Below, in pieces: positions 17,439-25,837 of a stretch of DNA of 55,226 nucleotides. Source of the DNA: Flavobacterium sp. GTDB lineage: Bacteria; Bacteroidota; Bacteroidia; Flavobacteriales; Flavobacteriaceae. The notes beneath the pieces are model-generated. The model was given only the letters and a program-made list of their open reading frames with translations. It ran no database searches and was not told where the DNA came from. The number at the start of each line of letters is the position of its first letter. The first letter of the stretch is position 1. Position numbers and translations under genes: made by a program. The stretch is taken from NCBI GenBank assembly GCA_014378065.1, contig JACMOK010000167.1, forward strand, positions 1-55,226. The letters are read 5' to 3'.

Positions 17439-18815
17439 ATGAAAAAAAGTTTACTCTTATTAGCTATTACACTGCTGACCTTCACCAATAGTGTTGCTCA
17501 AAAAGAAAATTCAAAAGAAGCCAATGACGTAATGGTTGATGTAGTGGGGTTTAACAGATGGACCGTTGAAGTATCTACTGGACAAAGCAAAGGAACCAAA
17601 CCTTTTACCAAGGGCTATTTTTCTAGTAATCCAGATACTTATTTTGGTAGTTTTAGTTTCAACAGTTTTAGTGTTGGCGCCAGGTATATGTTTAGTCCTA
17701 GATTTGGTTTAAAACTCGATTTTAGCTCTGACAAGTTTGAAAACAACAAAAAAACTTTAAGCAAAGATTTTAGAATGCAGCAATATCGTGTTGGATTTCA
17801 GGGTGTGGTCAACGCAGCTCGTCTTTTCAACATCCAGGAAGCCCTAGGAAGATTGAGTATTTTAATTCACGCGGGGATCCAAGTTGCGCGAGCCACGCCA
17901 AAGTTAGATGCTCCAAATGATTTGGACGTGGGTATACCCGGTGTCGGATTGGCTTCCAATTACAATCATTCTGAATTGAATGGCGGAGTGATTTTTGGAA
18001 TCTCGCCTGAATTTAGAATTCTTAAAAGAGTATCTGTTATTGGCGACTTTAGTACGTTGGCCAATTTTAGACAACATTTTGCTTGGGATGGTCACATATC
18101 TAGTGCCGACAATAACTTGTCCGGTCAAATGATTGTTGCAACTATCGGACTAACCTATTCATTTGGAAAAGATAAAATTCATGGAGATTGGGCTATCATT
18201 GACGAAAATAAATTGGAAGAACTCGAAGCGCTGGACAAACGAGTTGGCGATCTAGAGACCATGATGAACGATGCAGATAAAGACGGTGTGCCAGATTATT
18301 TAGATGTAGAGAATAATTCTATTGCAGGAGTGGCTGTAGACACCAAAGGAAGGATGGTAGACATCAATAAAAATGGCGTTCCTGATGAATTAGAAAAATT
18401 CATGGCCAATACCTATGTAGACAAAACGCAAATATCCGAAACCGTCGCTGCTGCCAATGCAGACATGATTAAGAAATTAATCAACGAAGGTTATGTGACA
18501 ACTTACTTCGATACCAATAAAATCAAACCTACCAACGTTTCCACAGAAGGCATCGATTTTATGCTGACGTATCTAAGAAACAATCCTTCCGCTTCCATCG
18601 AAATAGTAGGACATGCGGATGAAATTGGCAAAAGCGCTTACAATGACAAATTGTCAACTGATAGGGCAAATAATGTAAGAGCTACGTTGATTAAAGCAGG
18701 CATAGATGCTTCAAGGTTAAACGTAGTATCTCAAGGCGAAGATACTTCGGTAGCACCTGATTCTGGCGACGCAAGAAGGTTGGTGAGAAGAGTCACTTTC
18801 AAAGTGAATAATTAA
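17439..18815 (+). CDS. OmpA-family outer-membrane protein
   Basis: 458 residues. Residues 1-20 form a signal peptide ending in SVAQ. Then comes an 8-strand-type barrel (WTVEVSTGQSKG, FSVGARYMFSPRFGLKLDFS and so on to about residue 245). A short Asp-rich TSP3-like linker follows (DADKDGVPDYLDVENN, INKNGVPDELE). The C-terminal OmpA/MotB domain (TYFDTNKIKPT, IEIVGHADEIGKSAYNDKLS, RANNVRATLI) binds peptidoglycan. It links the outer membrane to the cell wall. Strong promoter and terminator mark it as monocistronic and abundant. Confidence 0.9.
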   Translation: MKKSLLLLAITLLTFTNSVAQKENSKEANDVMVDVVGFNRWTVEVSTGQSKGTKPFTKGYFSSNPDTYFGSFSFNSFSVGARYMFSPRFGLKLDFSSDKFENNKKTLSKDFRMQQYRVGFQGVVNAARLFNIQEALGRLSILIHAGIQVARATPKLDAPNDLDVGIPGVGLASNYNHSELNGGVIFGISPEFRILKRVSVIGDFSTLANFRQHFAWDGHISSADNNLSGQMIVATIGLTYSFGKDKIHGDWAIIDENKLEELEALDKRVGDLETMMNDADKDGVPDYLDVENNSIAGVAVDTKGRMVDINKNGVPDELEKFMANTYVDKTQISETVAAANADMIKKLINEGYVTTYFDTNKIKPTNVSTEGIDFMLTYLRNNPSASIEIVGHADEIGKSAYNDKLSTDRANNVRATLIKAGIDASRLNVVSQGEDTSVAPDSGDARRLVRRVTFKVNN

Positions 18816-18834
18816 CAATCCTTTCTTAATAACT

Positions 18835-18871
18835 AAAAAAAACCATGGTTTCACTACCGTGGTTTTTTTTT
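18835..18871 (+). terminator. Intrinsic terminator of the OmpA-like gene
   Basis: AACCATGG (18841-18848) pairs with CCGTGGTT (18857-18864) with one G-U, extended by the flanking A-run and T-run. It begins about 20 bases after the stop codon. Confidence 0.85.
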
Positions 18872-18887
18872 ATCTTTAAAAGAAAAA

Positions 18888-19286
18888 ATGGATACCAGAG
18901 ATCAGTTTATCAAGGAATTTCGTGGAGAAATGTTGGGAACTATTAATCCACAATCCACTACAGATGAGTTTTTTCAAAATCAAACCTTACGCCCCATTCT
19001 TAAACTTCAGAATGATCTGTTCCTTGAAGTCTTTAAAAATTATATTGCCAAAAGCAAGACGGACTTCTTTGGTTTCAGTATCGAAAAAAAATTACAATTT
19101 ATTGAAAATAGTATTCAGAGGGATATTAAATTTAGAAATTCTCTCAAAGGAATTGTAATTGGTTTGCTTACATTAGAAGAGTATTCGCGATACATCTTAA
19201 ACTCTTCCGCATTGAACAAAAGAATGATGGCGCTGCTTATTGAAAGATTAAAAAGCCAAGTTCAATTATTCGAATTACAATTGTAA
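18888..19286 (+). CDS. Conserved small helical protein, 132 aa
   Basis: A soluble, mostly helical protein with the segments TDEFFQNQTLRPILKLQN, KKLQFIENSIQRDIKFRN and NSSALNKRMMALLIERLK. I recall very similar short proteins across Flavobacteriaceae, some labelled glyoxalase, but I see no glyoxalase metal residues here and would not keep that label. Function unknown. It begins 17 bases after the OmpA terminator and ends before a second weak terminator. Confidence 0.7.
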   Translation: MDTRDQFIKEFRGEMLGTINPQSTTDEFFQNQTLRPILKLQNDLFLEVFKNYIAKSKTDFFGFSIEKKLQFIENSIQRDIKFRNSLKGIVIGLLTLEEYSRYILNSSALNKRMMALLIERLKSQVQLFELQL

Positions 19287-19290
19287 ATCA

Positions 19291-19316
19291 AAGGAAGGCT
19301 TTGCCTCTTTTTTTTG
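19291..19316 (+). terminator. Probable intrinsic terminator
   Basis: A short hairpin AGGC-TTT-GCCT, with a further imperfect A-G/T stem, is followed by a run of T. It lies 5 bases after the stop of the 132-aa gene. Confidence 0.55.
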
Positions 19317-19332
19317 TTTTTTTAATATAATG

Positions 19333-19395
19333 CTTGCTTTTAAAGTAAAAGTCAGGATGGCAGTACTATTGACAGACAATTACTTTAAAAGCAAG
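19333..19395. repeat. Perfect 16-bp inverted repeat with 31-base loop
   Basis: CTTGCTTTTAAAGTAA (19333-19348) and TTACTTTAAAAGCAAG (19380-19395) are exact reverse complements. Inside the loop, GTCA and TGAC can also pair. No coding sequence, T-run or second copy is seen in the window. It may be a small palindromic repeat element or a structured RNA upstream of the esterase operon. Confidence 0.6.
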
Positions 19396-19562
19396 GTCTA
19401 ATTTATTGCAAAAGGTTCAGTCAAAATCCGATATCACGGTTATTATTAAGATTTCGTTAATAAATAAGCACCAATACAATCATTCTCATAATTGTATAGT
19501 GAAAATGTAATAACTCGTGTAAATGTTGATTATTTTTATTATAATTGTTTAAAAATTATGGC

Positions 19563-20276
19563 ATGAAAGAAGAACACTTCAAATGGTATTCCCCGAATCT
19601 GAGCCGGGACATTGAAATGCTGGTTTTTGGGCATCGTGGTTATCCGGTAATTCTTTTTCCAACCTCTATGGGGAGTTATCATGAGAACAAAGACCAAGGA
19701 TTAATTGAATCTGCCCGTTGGTTTATAGAACAAGGACTAATTCAAATTTTTTGTCCCGCAAGCATCGACAAAGACAGTTTTTACAATAAAAAGATCCACC
19801 CCGTTCAGCGCATTGAAAATCATGTTTGGTACGACAAAATGATCTGTCACGAAATCGTTGAACGCATAAAAAATAATACAGCCTCAGGAAAAGTAGCTGT
19901 GGCAGGTTGCAGTTTTGGCGCCTATCATGCTGCAAATTTTGCCTTCCGGCATCCGGGCTATGTGAGTCACATGTTCTCTATGGGTGGCGCCTTCGATATC
20001 AAGAGCTTTATGGATGGCTTTCACAACGACGAAGTTTTTTACAATAGTCCGGAGGACTATCTCTACGGTTTGAACGATCCCGAATTGTGGAATATGGATA
20101 TCGTGTTTGGCACTTCTAATTGGGACATTTGTTTTGATGCCAACTTAAAATTGAGTAAAGTGTTAAACGACCGCAATATCAACCATTGGCTGGACATTCG
20201 TCAAGACAAAGAACATGACTGGCCCGTTTGGAGAGAAATGTTTCCGCATTATTTATCAAGAATTAAATTTTTATAA
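19563..20276 (+). CDS. Alpha/beta-hydrolase esterase of the ATP-grasp island
   Basis: 237 residues from the ATG at 19563 (MKEEHFKWYSP). An in-frame TTG further upstream lies in sequence without the family N-terminus. The fold is esterase-D/Fes-like: strand PVILFPTSMGSYHE, nucleophile elbow GCSFG (S117) and a late histidine in KEHDWPVW (H218); D188 could be the acid. There is no signal peptide, so it acts in the cytoplasm. It opens the plus-strand operon with an ATP-grasp, GCS2 ligase, glutamine amidotransferase and permuted ATP-grasp. A job in releasing or trimming the ligase product is inferred from context only. Confidence 0.75.
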   Translation: MKEEHFKWYSPNLSRDIEMLVFGHRGYPVILFPTSMGSYHENKDQGLIESARWFIEQGLIQIFCPASIDKDSFYNKKIHPVQRIENHVWYDKMICHEIVERIKNNTASGKVAVAGCSFGAYHAANFAFRHPGYVSHMFSMGGAFDIKSFMDGFHNDEVFYNSPEDYLYGLNDPELWNMDIVFGTSNWDICFDANLKLSKVLNDRNINHWLDIRQDKEHDWPVWREMFPHYLSRIKFL

Positions 20277-20293
20277 TCGCTAAAAAATATAAA

Positions 20294-21238
20294 ATGAAAA
20301 AAATAGGAATATTATTCGGCATGGAAGACACTTTCCCTCAAGCTTTTATAGAAAGGGTGAATTCAAAAAAAGAAAAAGATATTATTGCAGAAGCAGTTTC
20401 AATAGATAAAGTGGTTCAGAACAAAGGAGGTGAATATGCTGTCATTATCGACCGCATTTCACAGGACGTTCCTTTTTACAGAGCCTATCTAAAAAATGCA
20501 GCGCTAACCGGCACCAATGTCATCAACAACCCATTTTGGTGGAGCGCAGATGACAAATTTTTCAACAACTGTCTCGCAGATACGTTGGGTGTTCCGTTGC
20601 CCAATACAGTCATCCTTCCTTCTGCCGAACATCCCACCGATACCAGCGCAAAGTCGTTTAGAAACCTAAAATACCCGATGGATTGGGAAGGGATTTTTGA
20701 GTACATCGGATTTCCGGCCTACATGAAACCCTACGCGGGTGGCGGGTGGAAAAGCGTATACCGGTTGGAAAACAAAGAAGAGTTTTGGCAAAAGCACCAA
20801 GAAACGGGTCAGTTGGTCATGCTCTTACAAGAAGAGATTGTATTTACCGAGTACTTTCGCGTCTACTGTCTCGGAGGAAAAGCCGTGCGTATCATGCAAT
20901 ACGAACCACGAAATCCACACCATTTGCGCTATGTAATTGACGGACCAGCTGTCGATAAAAAGTTACTGGCCACAGTCAAAGACTATACTTTACGACTTTG
21001 CAAAGGTTTAGGCTACGATTTCAATACGGTTGAATTTGCTGTACGCGAGGGCATACCGTATGCCATTGATTTTGGGAACCCTGCGCCCGATGCCGAACTG
21101 AGTTCTGTTGGCGAAGAAAATTTTGAATGGGTCGTTGAAGAAGCGGCCAAAATGGCTATTGCAGCAGCTAAAAAACAAAAGCCTGGCAAAATGAATTTAA
21201 CTTGGGGAACCTTTATCAAAGACGCGGCCAGTATGTGA
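20294..21238 (+). CDS. ATP-grasp ligase (RimK/carboxylate-amine ligase type)
   Basis: 314 residues. The ATP-grasp signatures are a lysine and glycine-rich loop YMKPYAGGGWKSV (K145), hinge LLQEEIVFTEYFRVY, and the magnesium ligands in VEFAVREGIPYAIDFGNPAPD (E247, D259, N262). Such enzymes activate a carboxylate as acyl-phosphate and join it to an amine. The N-terminal domain (KKIGILFGMEDTFPQ) would bind the acceptor. It follows the esterase by 17 bases. The product is unknown, but the adjoining GCS2 and a second and third ATP-grasp suggest successive amide bonds. Confidence 0.85.
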   Translation: MKKIGILFGMEDTFPQAFIERVNSKKEKDIIAEAVSIDKVVQNKGGEYAVIIDRISQDVPFYRAYLKNAALTGTNVINNPFWWSADDKFFNNCLADTLGVPLPNTVILPSAEHPTDTSAKSFRNLKYPMDWEGIFEYIGFPAYMKPYAGGGWKSVYRLENKEEFWQKHQETGQLVMLLQEEIVFTEYFRVYCLGGKAVRIMQYEPRNPHHLRYVIDGPAVDKKLLATVKDYTLRLCKGLGYDFNTVEFAVREGIPYAIDFGNPAPDAELSSVGEENFEWVVEEAAKMAIAAAKKQKPGKMNLTWGTFIKDAASM

Positions 21239-21249
21239 TGAGAAAATTC

Positions 21250-21348
21250 CTAGCCCGGATAGCAGTGGAAATCTCCCGATTACAAAATAGTGGTTTCAAT
21301 CTGATTTTTTCGAACGGAATTGAAACGGATAGCCGGAATAGCTTCTAA
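21250..21348 (+). ncRNA. Structured RNA element, copy A (resembles Flavo-1)
   Basis: The 5' flank (21250-21276) matches copy B at 34551 in 25 of 27 positions, and the 3' flank from 21316 is also nearly identical. The outer helix AGC-CCGG pairs with CCGG-AATA-GCT, where CCGG 21255-21258 meets CCGG 21333-21336. In copy B the same helix is CCTG with CAGG, a compensatory change. The middle is variable. It fills the gap between the ATP-grasp and GCS2 genes and may be a processing, attenuation or mobile RNA element. The Flavo-1 name is from memory and not verified. Confidence 0.6.
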
Positions 21349-21358
21349 AAAAATAGCA

Positions 21359-22465
21359 ATGAAAAAATTACCAGTTTTTACGCTTGGCGTTGAAGAGGAA
21401 TATCAAATTATAGATCCGAATACCAGAGATTTGCGCTCGCATTTGTCTAAAATTGTCGACGGGGCGAAAATTATTTTAAACGAACAGGTCAAAGCCGAGA
21501 TGCACCAATCAGTGGTTGAAGTAGGCACCAACATTTGTAATAATGTCAAAGAGGCCAAAGACGAAATTAGGTTTCTACGAAGTAAGATTGTAGAATTGGC
21601 GCAGAAGCAAGATTTAGTGGTGGGTGGTGCCGGAACGCATCCGTTTTCGCGATGGCAAGACCAGCCAATTACAGACGATCCGCGCTACCACAACATCGTC
21701 AATGAGTTGCAAGATGCTGCGCGTTCAAATTTGATATTCGGAATGCACTGCCACGTTGGCATCGAAAATCGCGAAGTGGGTTTACAACTGATGAACCAGG
21801 CATGTTATTTCTTACCTCATATTTTTGCGCTTTCGACCAACTCCCCGTTTTGGGAAGGCAGACAAACGGGCTACAAATCGTTCAGAACAAAGGTGTTTGA
21901 TAAATTTCCGAGGACAGGCTTGCCCGAATATTTTGATTCGGTAGCTTCATACGACAATTATTTGGAGACTTTAGTCAAAACAAATTGTATCGACAATCCC
22001 AAAAAAATCTGGTGGGACTTGCGATTGCACCCATTTTATGATACGATTGAATTTCGGATTTGCGACATGAGTTTGACGGTCGATGAAACCATGTGCATCG
22101 TGGCAATCATTCAAGCCATCGTCGCCAAACTTTACAAGCTTACGATGCAAAATACCAGTTTCAATATTTACAGGATTGCGCTGATTAAGGAAAATAAATT
22201 TCGCGCCGCACGCTATGGCATTGACAACCACATGATCGATTTCGGACTTCAAAAAGAAGTCGAAACCAAAATGCTGATTTGTGAATTACTCGAGTTTATT
22301 GATGATGTGGTAGATGAATTGGGTAGCCGGGAACAGATAAATTATGTGCACAAGATCATGAGTGAAGGTACTGGTGCAGATAAACAATTGGCGGTATTTG
22401 ATAAAACGCAGGATTTAACCCAAGTGGTCGATTTTATTACTACTGAATTTACTAGGGGTTTGTAA
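21359..22465 (+). CDS. YbdK-type carboxylate-amine ligase (GCS2 family)
   Basis: 368 residues from the ATG at 21359. An in-frame TTG start would read through the RNA element and is rejected. The glutamate-cysteine-ligase-2 signatures are GVEEEYQIIDP at the N-terminus, SVVEVGTNICNN, GMHCHVGIENRE and WDLRLHPFYDTIEFRICD. The family joins the gamma-carboxylate of glutamate or a similar acid to an amine using ATP, as in YbdK. It lacks the partner glutathione synthetase gshB, so glutathione is not implied. Its neighbours are an ATP-grasp before and a glutamine amidotransferase after. Confidence 0.9.
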   Translation: MKKLPVFTLGVEEEYQIIDPNTRDLRSHLSKIVDGAKIILNEQVKAEMHQSVVEVGTNICNNVKEAKDEIRFLRSKIVELAQKQDLVVGGAGTHPFSRWQDQPITDDPRYHNIVNELQDAARSNLIFGMHCHVGIENREVGLQLMNQACYFLPHIFALSTNSPFWEGRQTGYKSFRTKVFDKFPRTGLPEYFDSVASYDNYLETLVKTNCIDNPKKIWWDLRLHPFYDTIEFRICDMSLTVDETMCIVAIIQAIVAKLYKLTMQNTSFNIYRIALIKENKFRAARYGIDNHMIDFGLQKEVETKMLICELLEFIDDVVDELGSREQINYVHKIMSEGTGADKQLAVFDKTQDLTQVVDFITTEFTRGL

Positions 22466-22477
22466 GCGTATAATTTT

Positions 22478-22485
22478 TATCTTTG
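22478..22485 (+). promoter_or_regulatory. Candidate internal promoter before the glutamine amidotransferase
   Basis: TATCTTTG matches TAnnTTTG, with a TTG 15 bases upstream (22460-22462), slightly short of the usual spacing. It would give the amidotransferase and permuted ATP-grasp an extra start. Confidence 0.4.
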
Positions 22486-22517
22486 CAGTAAAATAACGAT
22501 TTCTTAAAATCAATAAC

Positions 22518-23348
22518 ATGAGTGATACCACAATCAAAATTGCGATTTTAGATATGTATGACGGCGAACCAAATCAAGGGATGCGCTGCATTATCGATAT
22601 CATCAACCGCTTCAATCATTTGGTCAGTTTCAAAATTTTTGATGTTCGCGGAAAATCGGAATTACCCGAAATCAAAAAATATGATATTTATATTTCAACC
22701 GGCGGACCCGGAAATCCATTGGATGGCGACGGCAATTGGGACTTAAAATACTACGCCTTTATTGATGCTTTGTCTCAGTGGAATCACGAAAATGCGGTCA
22801 AAAAGCATATGCTGTTTATATGCCATTCGTTTCAGATGGCTTGCAAGCATTTCGGTTTGGCTGAAATTACAAAACGCAAAGACACTTCTTTTGGCGTGAT
22901 GAAAGTGCATAAAACCATCGATGGATTGGAAGATCCTTTGTACGAAGGTCTCCCAGATCCGTTCTATGCAGTTGACTCGCGCGATTACCAAGTCGTACAA
23001 CCCAAATTGAGTATGTTTTCTAAAAAGGGGGCCACGATCATTTCACTGGAAAAAATTCGCGATCATGTGCAGTACGAAAGAGCAATTATGGCAGTTCGTT
23101 TTTCTGATTATTTTGTAGGAACGCAATTTCATCCGGAAGCTGATCCAATCAGTTACATTGCTAATTTGAAAAGTAAAGAAAGACGCGATAAAATCATAGA
23201 CCTAAAAGGGAAATCTAAATTTCGCGACATGCTCGAAGACCTGTTGGACGAAGATAAGATTTACAAAACCAACGAAACAATTATTCCTAATTTTCTGCGG
23301 ATCGCCATTAACGATTTGATGAAAACCAGAAAAATGCTTTCCAATTAA
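22518..23348 (+). CDS. Class I glutamine amidotransferase
   Basis: 276 residues. The GATase-1 triad is visible: oxyanion strand STGGPGNP (60-67), nucleophile FICHSFQ (C102) and VGTQFHPEADP (H205, E207). The enzyme takes ammonia from glutamine and passes it to a partner. No fused synthetase domain is present, so the ammonia acceptor is likely one of the neighbouring ligases. The unusual GCHSF-type elbow (C-H-S-F-Q in place of C-x-G) still has the catalytic cysteine. A C-terminal helical tail of about 60 residues extends beyond the amidotransferase fold. The gene has its own promoter candidate. Confidence 0.85.
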   Translation: MSDTTIKIAILDMYDGEPNQGMRCIIDIINRFNHLVSFKIFDVRGKSELPEIKKYDIYISTGGPGNPLDGDGNWDLKYYAFIDALSQWNHENAVKKHMLFICHSFQMACKHFGLAEITKRKDTSFGVMKVHKTIDGLEDPLYEGLPDPFYAVDSRDYQVVQPKLSMFSKKGATIISLEKIRDHVQYERAIMAVRFSDYFVGTQFHPEADPISYIANLKSKERRDKIIDLKGKSKFRDMLEDLLDEDKIYKTNETIIPNFLRIAINDLMKTRKMLSN

Positions 23349-23380
23349 AAAGCAGTTAGTGATCTCTACACACAATACGA

Positions 23381-24577
23381 ATGCTTATGATTTCAAAATA
23401 TCGTACCTTATTTAACGACCAGTTTTCATTAGAAAAGTATCAGGCTTTTCAGGACGATATTGCCGCCGATTTTAATTACCTCCCCACTTTCAGAATGGCA
23501 GAGACGCCTTTTTTTATTTCCAACGAACTAAAACTGCAGTTGCTTGAAGGTTGTCAGGCCGTGATTGATTTAATTCAGAGAGAAGACTTTAAAAAGTTAA
23601 CGGAACCGTCTTTAGAGTTAAATATAAAGGTTCCCAACGAAGACGAACATACGACCTTCTTGGCCATTGACTTCGGCGTATGTGAAGAAGATGGGAAGAC
23701 AATTCCAAAACTGATTGAAGTGCAGGGCTTTCCTTCGTTATACAACTACCAATATATTTTATATGATAAATTTAAGAAGCATTATCCGTTTCTAGAAGAG
23801 CTCACCCCGTTCATCAATGGAATTTCATCAGCAGAATATTTAGCTATTCTAGAAGATGCAATTTGCAACGCCCATCCGAAAGAAAATGTAATTCTATTAG
23901 AAATCGAGCCCGAAAAGCAAAACACCAAGATTGATTTTTATTATTGCCGAAGTATTCTCGGCGTGCCGATTGTTTGTGTCACCAATTTGATTAAAAAAGG
24001 TAAATTGTTGTTTTATAAAAATGAACAAGGCGCGGAAATTCAGGTGAAACGAATTTACAACCGCGTGATTTTTGATGAACTTGCACTGAGAAGTGACCTT
24101 CAACTGCAATTTAGTTTTTCTGATGATTTGGACGTAGAATGGGCCGGACACCCCAATTGGTTTTTTAGAATCAGTAAATTTATTTTACCATTTTTAAAAG
24201 GAAAATATTTTATCGAAACCACTTTGTTGAGCGAATTAAAAACCATTCCGGAAGATCTGGAAAATTATGTTTTAAAACCCCTGTTTTCTTTTTCGGGAAC
24301 TGGCGTAATATTTCATGTGAAAAAAGAAGATATTGAAGCAGTGGTGGATAAGGATTTGTACATACTACAGAAAAAAGTACATTATATTCCGATCGTTCAA
24401 TCGCCAGACGGAAAAGTAAAAGCGGAAGTTAGGGTTCTCTGTATCTGGAAAAAGGACGAAACTGCTCCACAACTACTATGCAACTTAGTGAGGTTGAGTC
24501 GCGGAGAAATGATTGGCGTCAAATTCAACAAAGACAAAGATTGGGTCGGCGGCACTTTGGGTCTGTTCGAGCGGTAA
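23381..24577 (+). CDS. Circularly permuted ATP-grasp protein
   Basis: 398 residues; a second in-frame ATG at 23387 (MISKYRT) is equally possible. The metal-binding motif sits in the N-terminal half (PKLIEVQGFPSLYNY, E113), as in glutathionylspermidine synthetase-like permuted ATP-grasps. The lysine and glycine loop YVLKPLFSFSGTGVI (K299) and hinge YILQKKV come later. The last part (KAEVRVLCIW, then a basic tail) may close the active site. It is the last gene of the plus operon and probably makes another amide bond. The exact permuted fold is my reading of the motif order, not a search result. Confidence 0.65.
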   Translation: MLMISKYRTLFNDQFSLEKYQAFQDDIAADFNYLPTFRMAETPFFISNELKLQLLEGCQAVIDLIQREDFKKLTEPSLELNIKVPNEDEHTTFLAIDFGVCEEDGKTIPKLIEVQGFPSLYNYQYILYDKFKKHYPFLEELTPFINGISSAEYLAILEDAICNAHPKENVILLEIEPEKQNTKIDFYYCRSILGVPIVCVTNLIKKGKLLFYKNEQGAEIQVKRIYNRVIFDELALRSDLQLQFSFSDDLDVEWAGHPNWFFRISKFILPFLKGKYFIETTLLSELKTIPEDLENYVLKPLFSFSGTGVIFHVKKEDIEAVVDKDLYILQKKVHYIPIVQSPDGKVKAEVRVLCIWKKDETAPQLLCNLVRLSRGEMIGVKFNKDKDWVGGTLGLFER

Positions 24578-24617
24578 AGCGCTGGTGAATTGTTGATTTT
24601 GGGATTTTGTTTTCGAA

Positions 24618-25835
24618 TTAGTGTAGTGTCTTCACTTTCGCTTGGGGCACTACAGTTGCGTAATCTCGACTCAATCGATCGGCATACGCATCTAATAATT
24701 CCAATATTCTTTCGTGTTTATCGCACTTTACAATCAGTCCGGCATGATGCGGCAAAAGCACTTTAAAACACACTTCACTTTCTGCAAAAGAAGACAAATC
24801 AGGATTTTCAAATTTAGATAACGTCAACACAATTCCGGCATATCCTTTTCTTACTTTTGGTAGTTTGTATTCTAATCCTTTCACTAATGCGTTTTCTATG
24901 GCTGCCCATTCTTTCCAAAGATTAATATCAGAAGCGGCAGCGACCATTTCGGCCAAATGTGCTCCTCCAACACGCGAAGAAGTTTCTAAAAAATAAATTT
25001 TGCCGTCGTCCTTACATTTGATGTATTCTGAGTGCGCTGCGCCGTGCTTCAGTCCAAATCCTTTAATCACTTGTTCATTGACTTTTTTTATAGCTTTGTC
25101 ATCCTCAGAATTATACGGAATGTTAGCGCTTCTGAAAATGCCACCGCCCTGTGAAATTTCCATTGGCGTTGAGAGGTATTTTGAAGTAATACTGAATATG
25201 ATTTTACCTTCCAAAATCAAACTATCGCAGTGGTAAACATCTCCAGGACGGAACTGCTCTACCAAATATTTAAACCGATTGTTGCCCATTTCATTGATAT
25301 GCATCCACAAATCTTCCTTGTTACTGACCTTTATAATTCCGGTTGCTGAAGCTTCTGAACGTGGTTTTAGCACCCAGGGGGCAGCAACAGAATCCGCAAA
25401 TGTATTAATATCATGATCGTTGAATAACGAACAAAAGTTGGGATTGGCAATACCACAGCTTTTTGCCCGCATCCGCATCGCTAATTTATCTCTAAAATAA
25501 CGACCTGTAGTTTGTCCCATGCCTTCGATACGAAGATTTTCGCGCAGGTAAGTGGCTTTTTCAACATCAAAATCGTCTAACGCCACGACGCCATCGATTT
25601 TATTGTTTTTCATAAGATTACTTACGCCCAATAGTAAATGCTCCAAATTCCATTCAATGTCTTGCCCTTCCATAAAGAAAATTTCATCAATATAAGTTAC
25701 CGGCCACGGTTTGTCTCGCAACTTTTCAGATGTGACAAGAAATACTTTATTGCCCAATTTTTTAAGGTTAATCAAGAAATCAGATCCCTTAAAATAGTTA
25801 GAGATGCAAACGAATGTTTTGGTATTGTTGCCCAT
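24618..25835 (-). CDS. ATP-grasp carboxylate-amine ligase (BtrJ/PurT-like)
   Basis: 405 residues: a pre-ATP-grasp domain (VCISNYFKGSDFLINLKKLG), VVALDDFDVEKA, then the ATP-grasp core PWVLKPRSEASATGI (K157), LVEQFRPGDVYHCDS (E193) and HSEYIKCKDDGKIYFLETSSRVGGAH (E270, E284, R288). A C-terminal domain of about 100 residues follows. It resembles amino-acid ligases that act on small carboxylates or amino acids. It is the last gene of the minus operon, 2 bases after the aminopeptidase gene, and converges with the plus operon. There is no transmembrane segment. Confidence 0.85.
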   Translation of the reverse strand: MGNNTKTFVCISNYFKGSDFLINLKKLGNKVFLVTSEKLRDKPWPVTYIDEIFFMEGQDIEWNLEHLLLGVSNLMKNNKIDGVVALDDFDVEKATYLRENLRIEGMGQTTGRYFRDKLAMRMRAKSCGIANPNFCSLFNDHDINTFADSVAAPWVLKPRSEASATGIIKVSNKEDLWMHINEMGNNRFKYLVEQFRPGDVYHCDSLILEGKIIFSITSKYLSTPMEISQGGGIFRSANIPYNSEDDKAIKKVNEQVIKGFGLKHGAAHSEYIKCKDDGKIYFLETSSRVGGAHLAEMVAAASDINLWKEWAAIENALVKGLEYKLPKVRKGYAGIVLTLSKFENPDLSSFAESEVCFKVLLPHHAGLIVKCDKHERILELLDAYADRLSRDYATVVPQAKVKTLH

Positions 25836-25837
25836 AA

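Noticed and set aside
18888..19286. Glyoxalase label for the 132-residue protein
   Set aside because: I recall this label on similar proteins, but the sequence shows no glyoxalase metal-binding residues and is all-helical.
21320..21358. A TTG start giving 13 extra residues on the GCS2 protein
   Set aside because: The extra codons lie inside the conserved RNA element and lack the family N-terminus; the ATG at 21359 starts at the conserved KLPVFTLGVEEE region.
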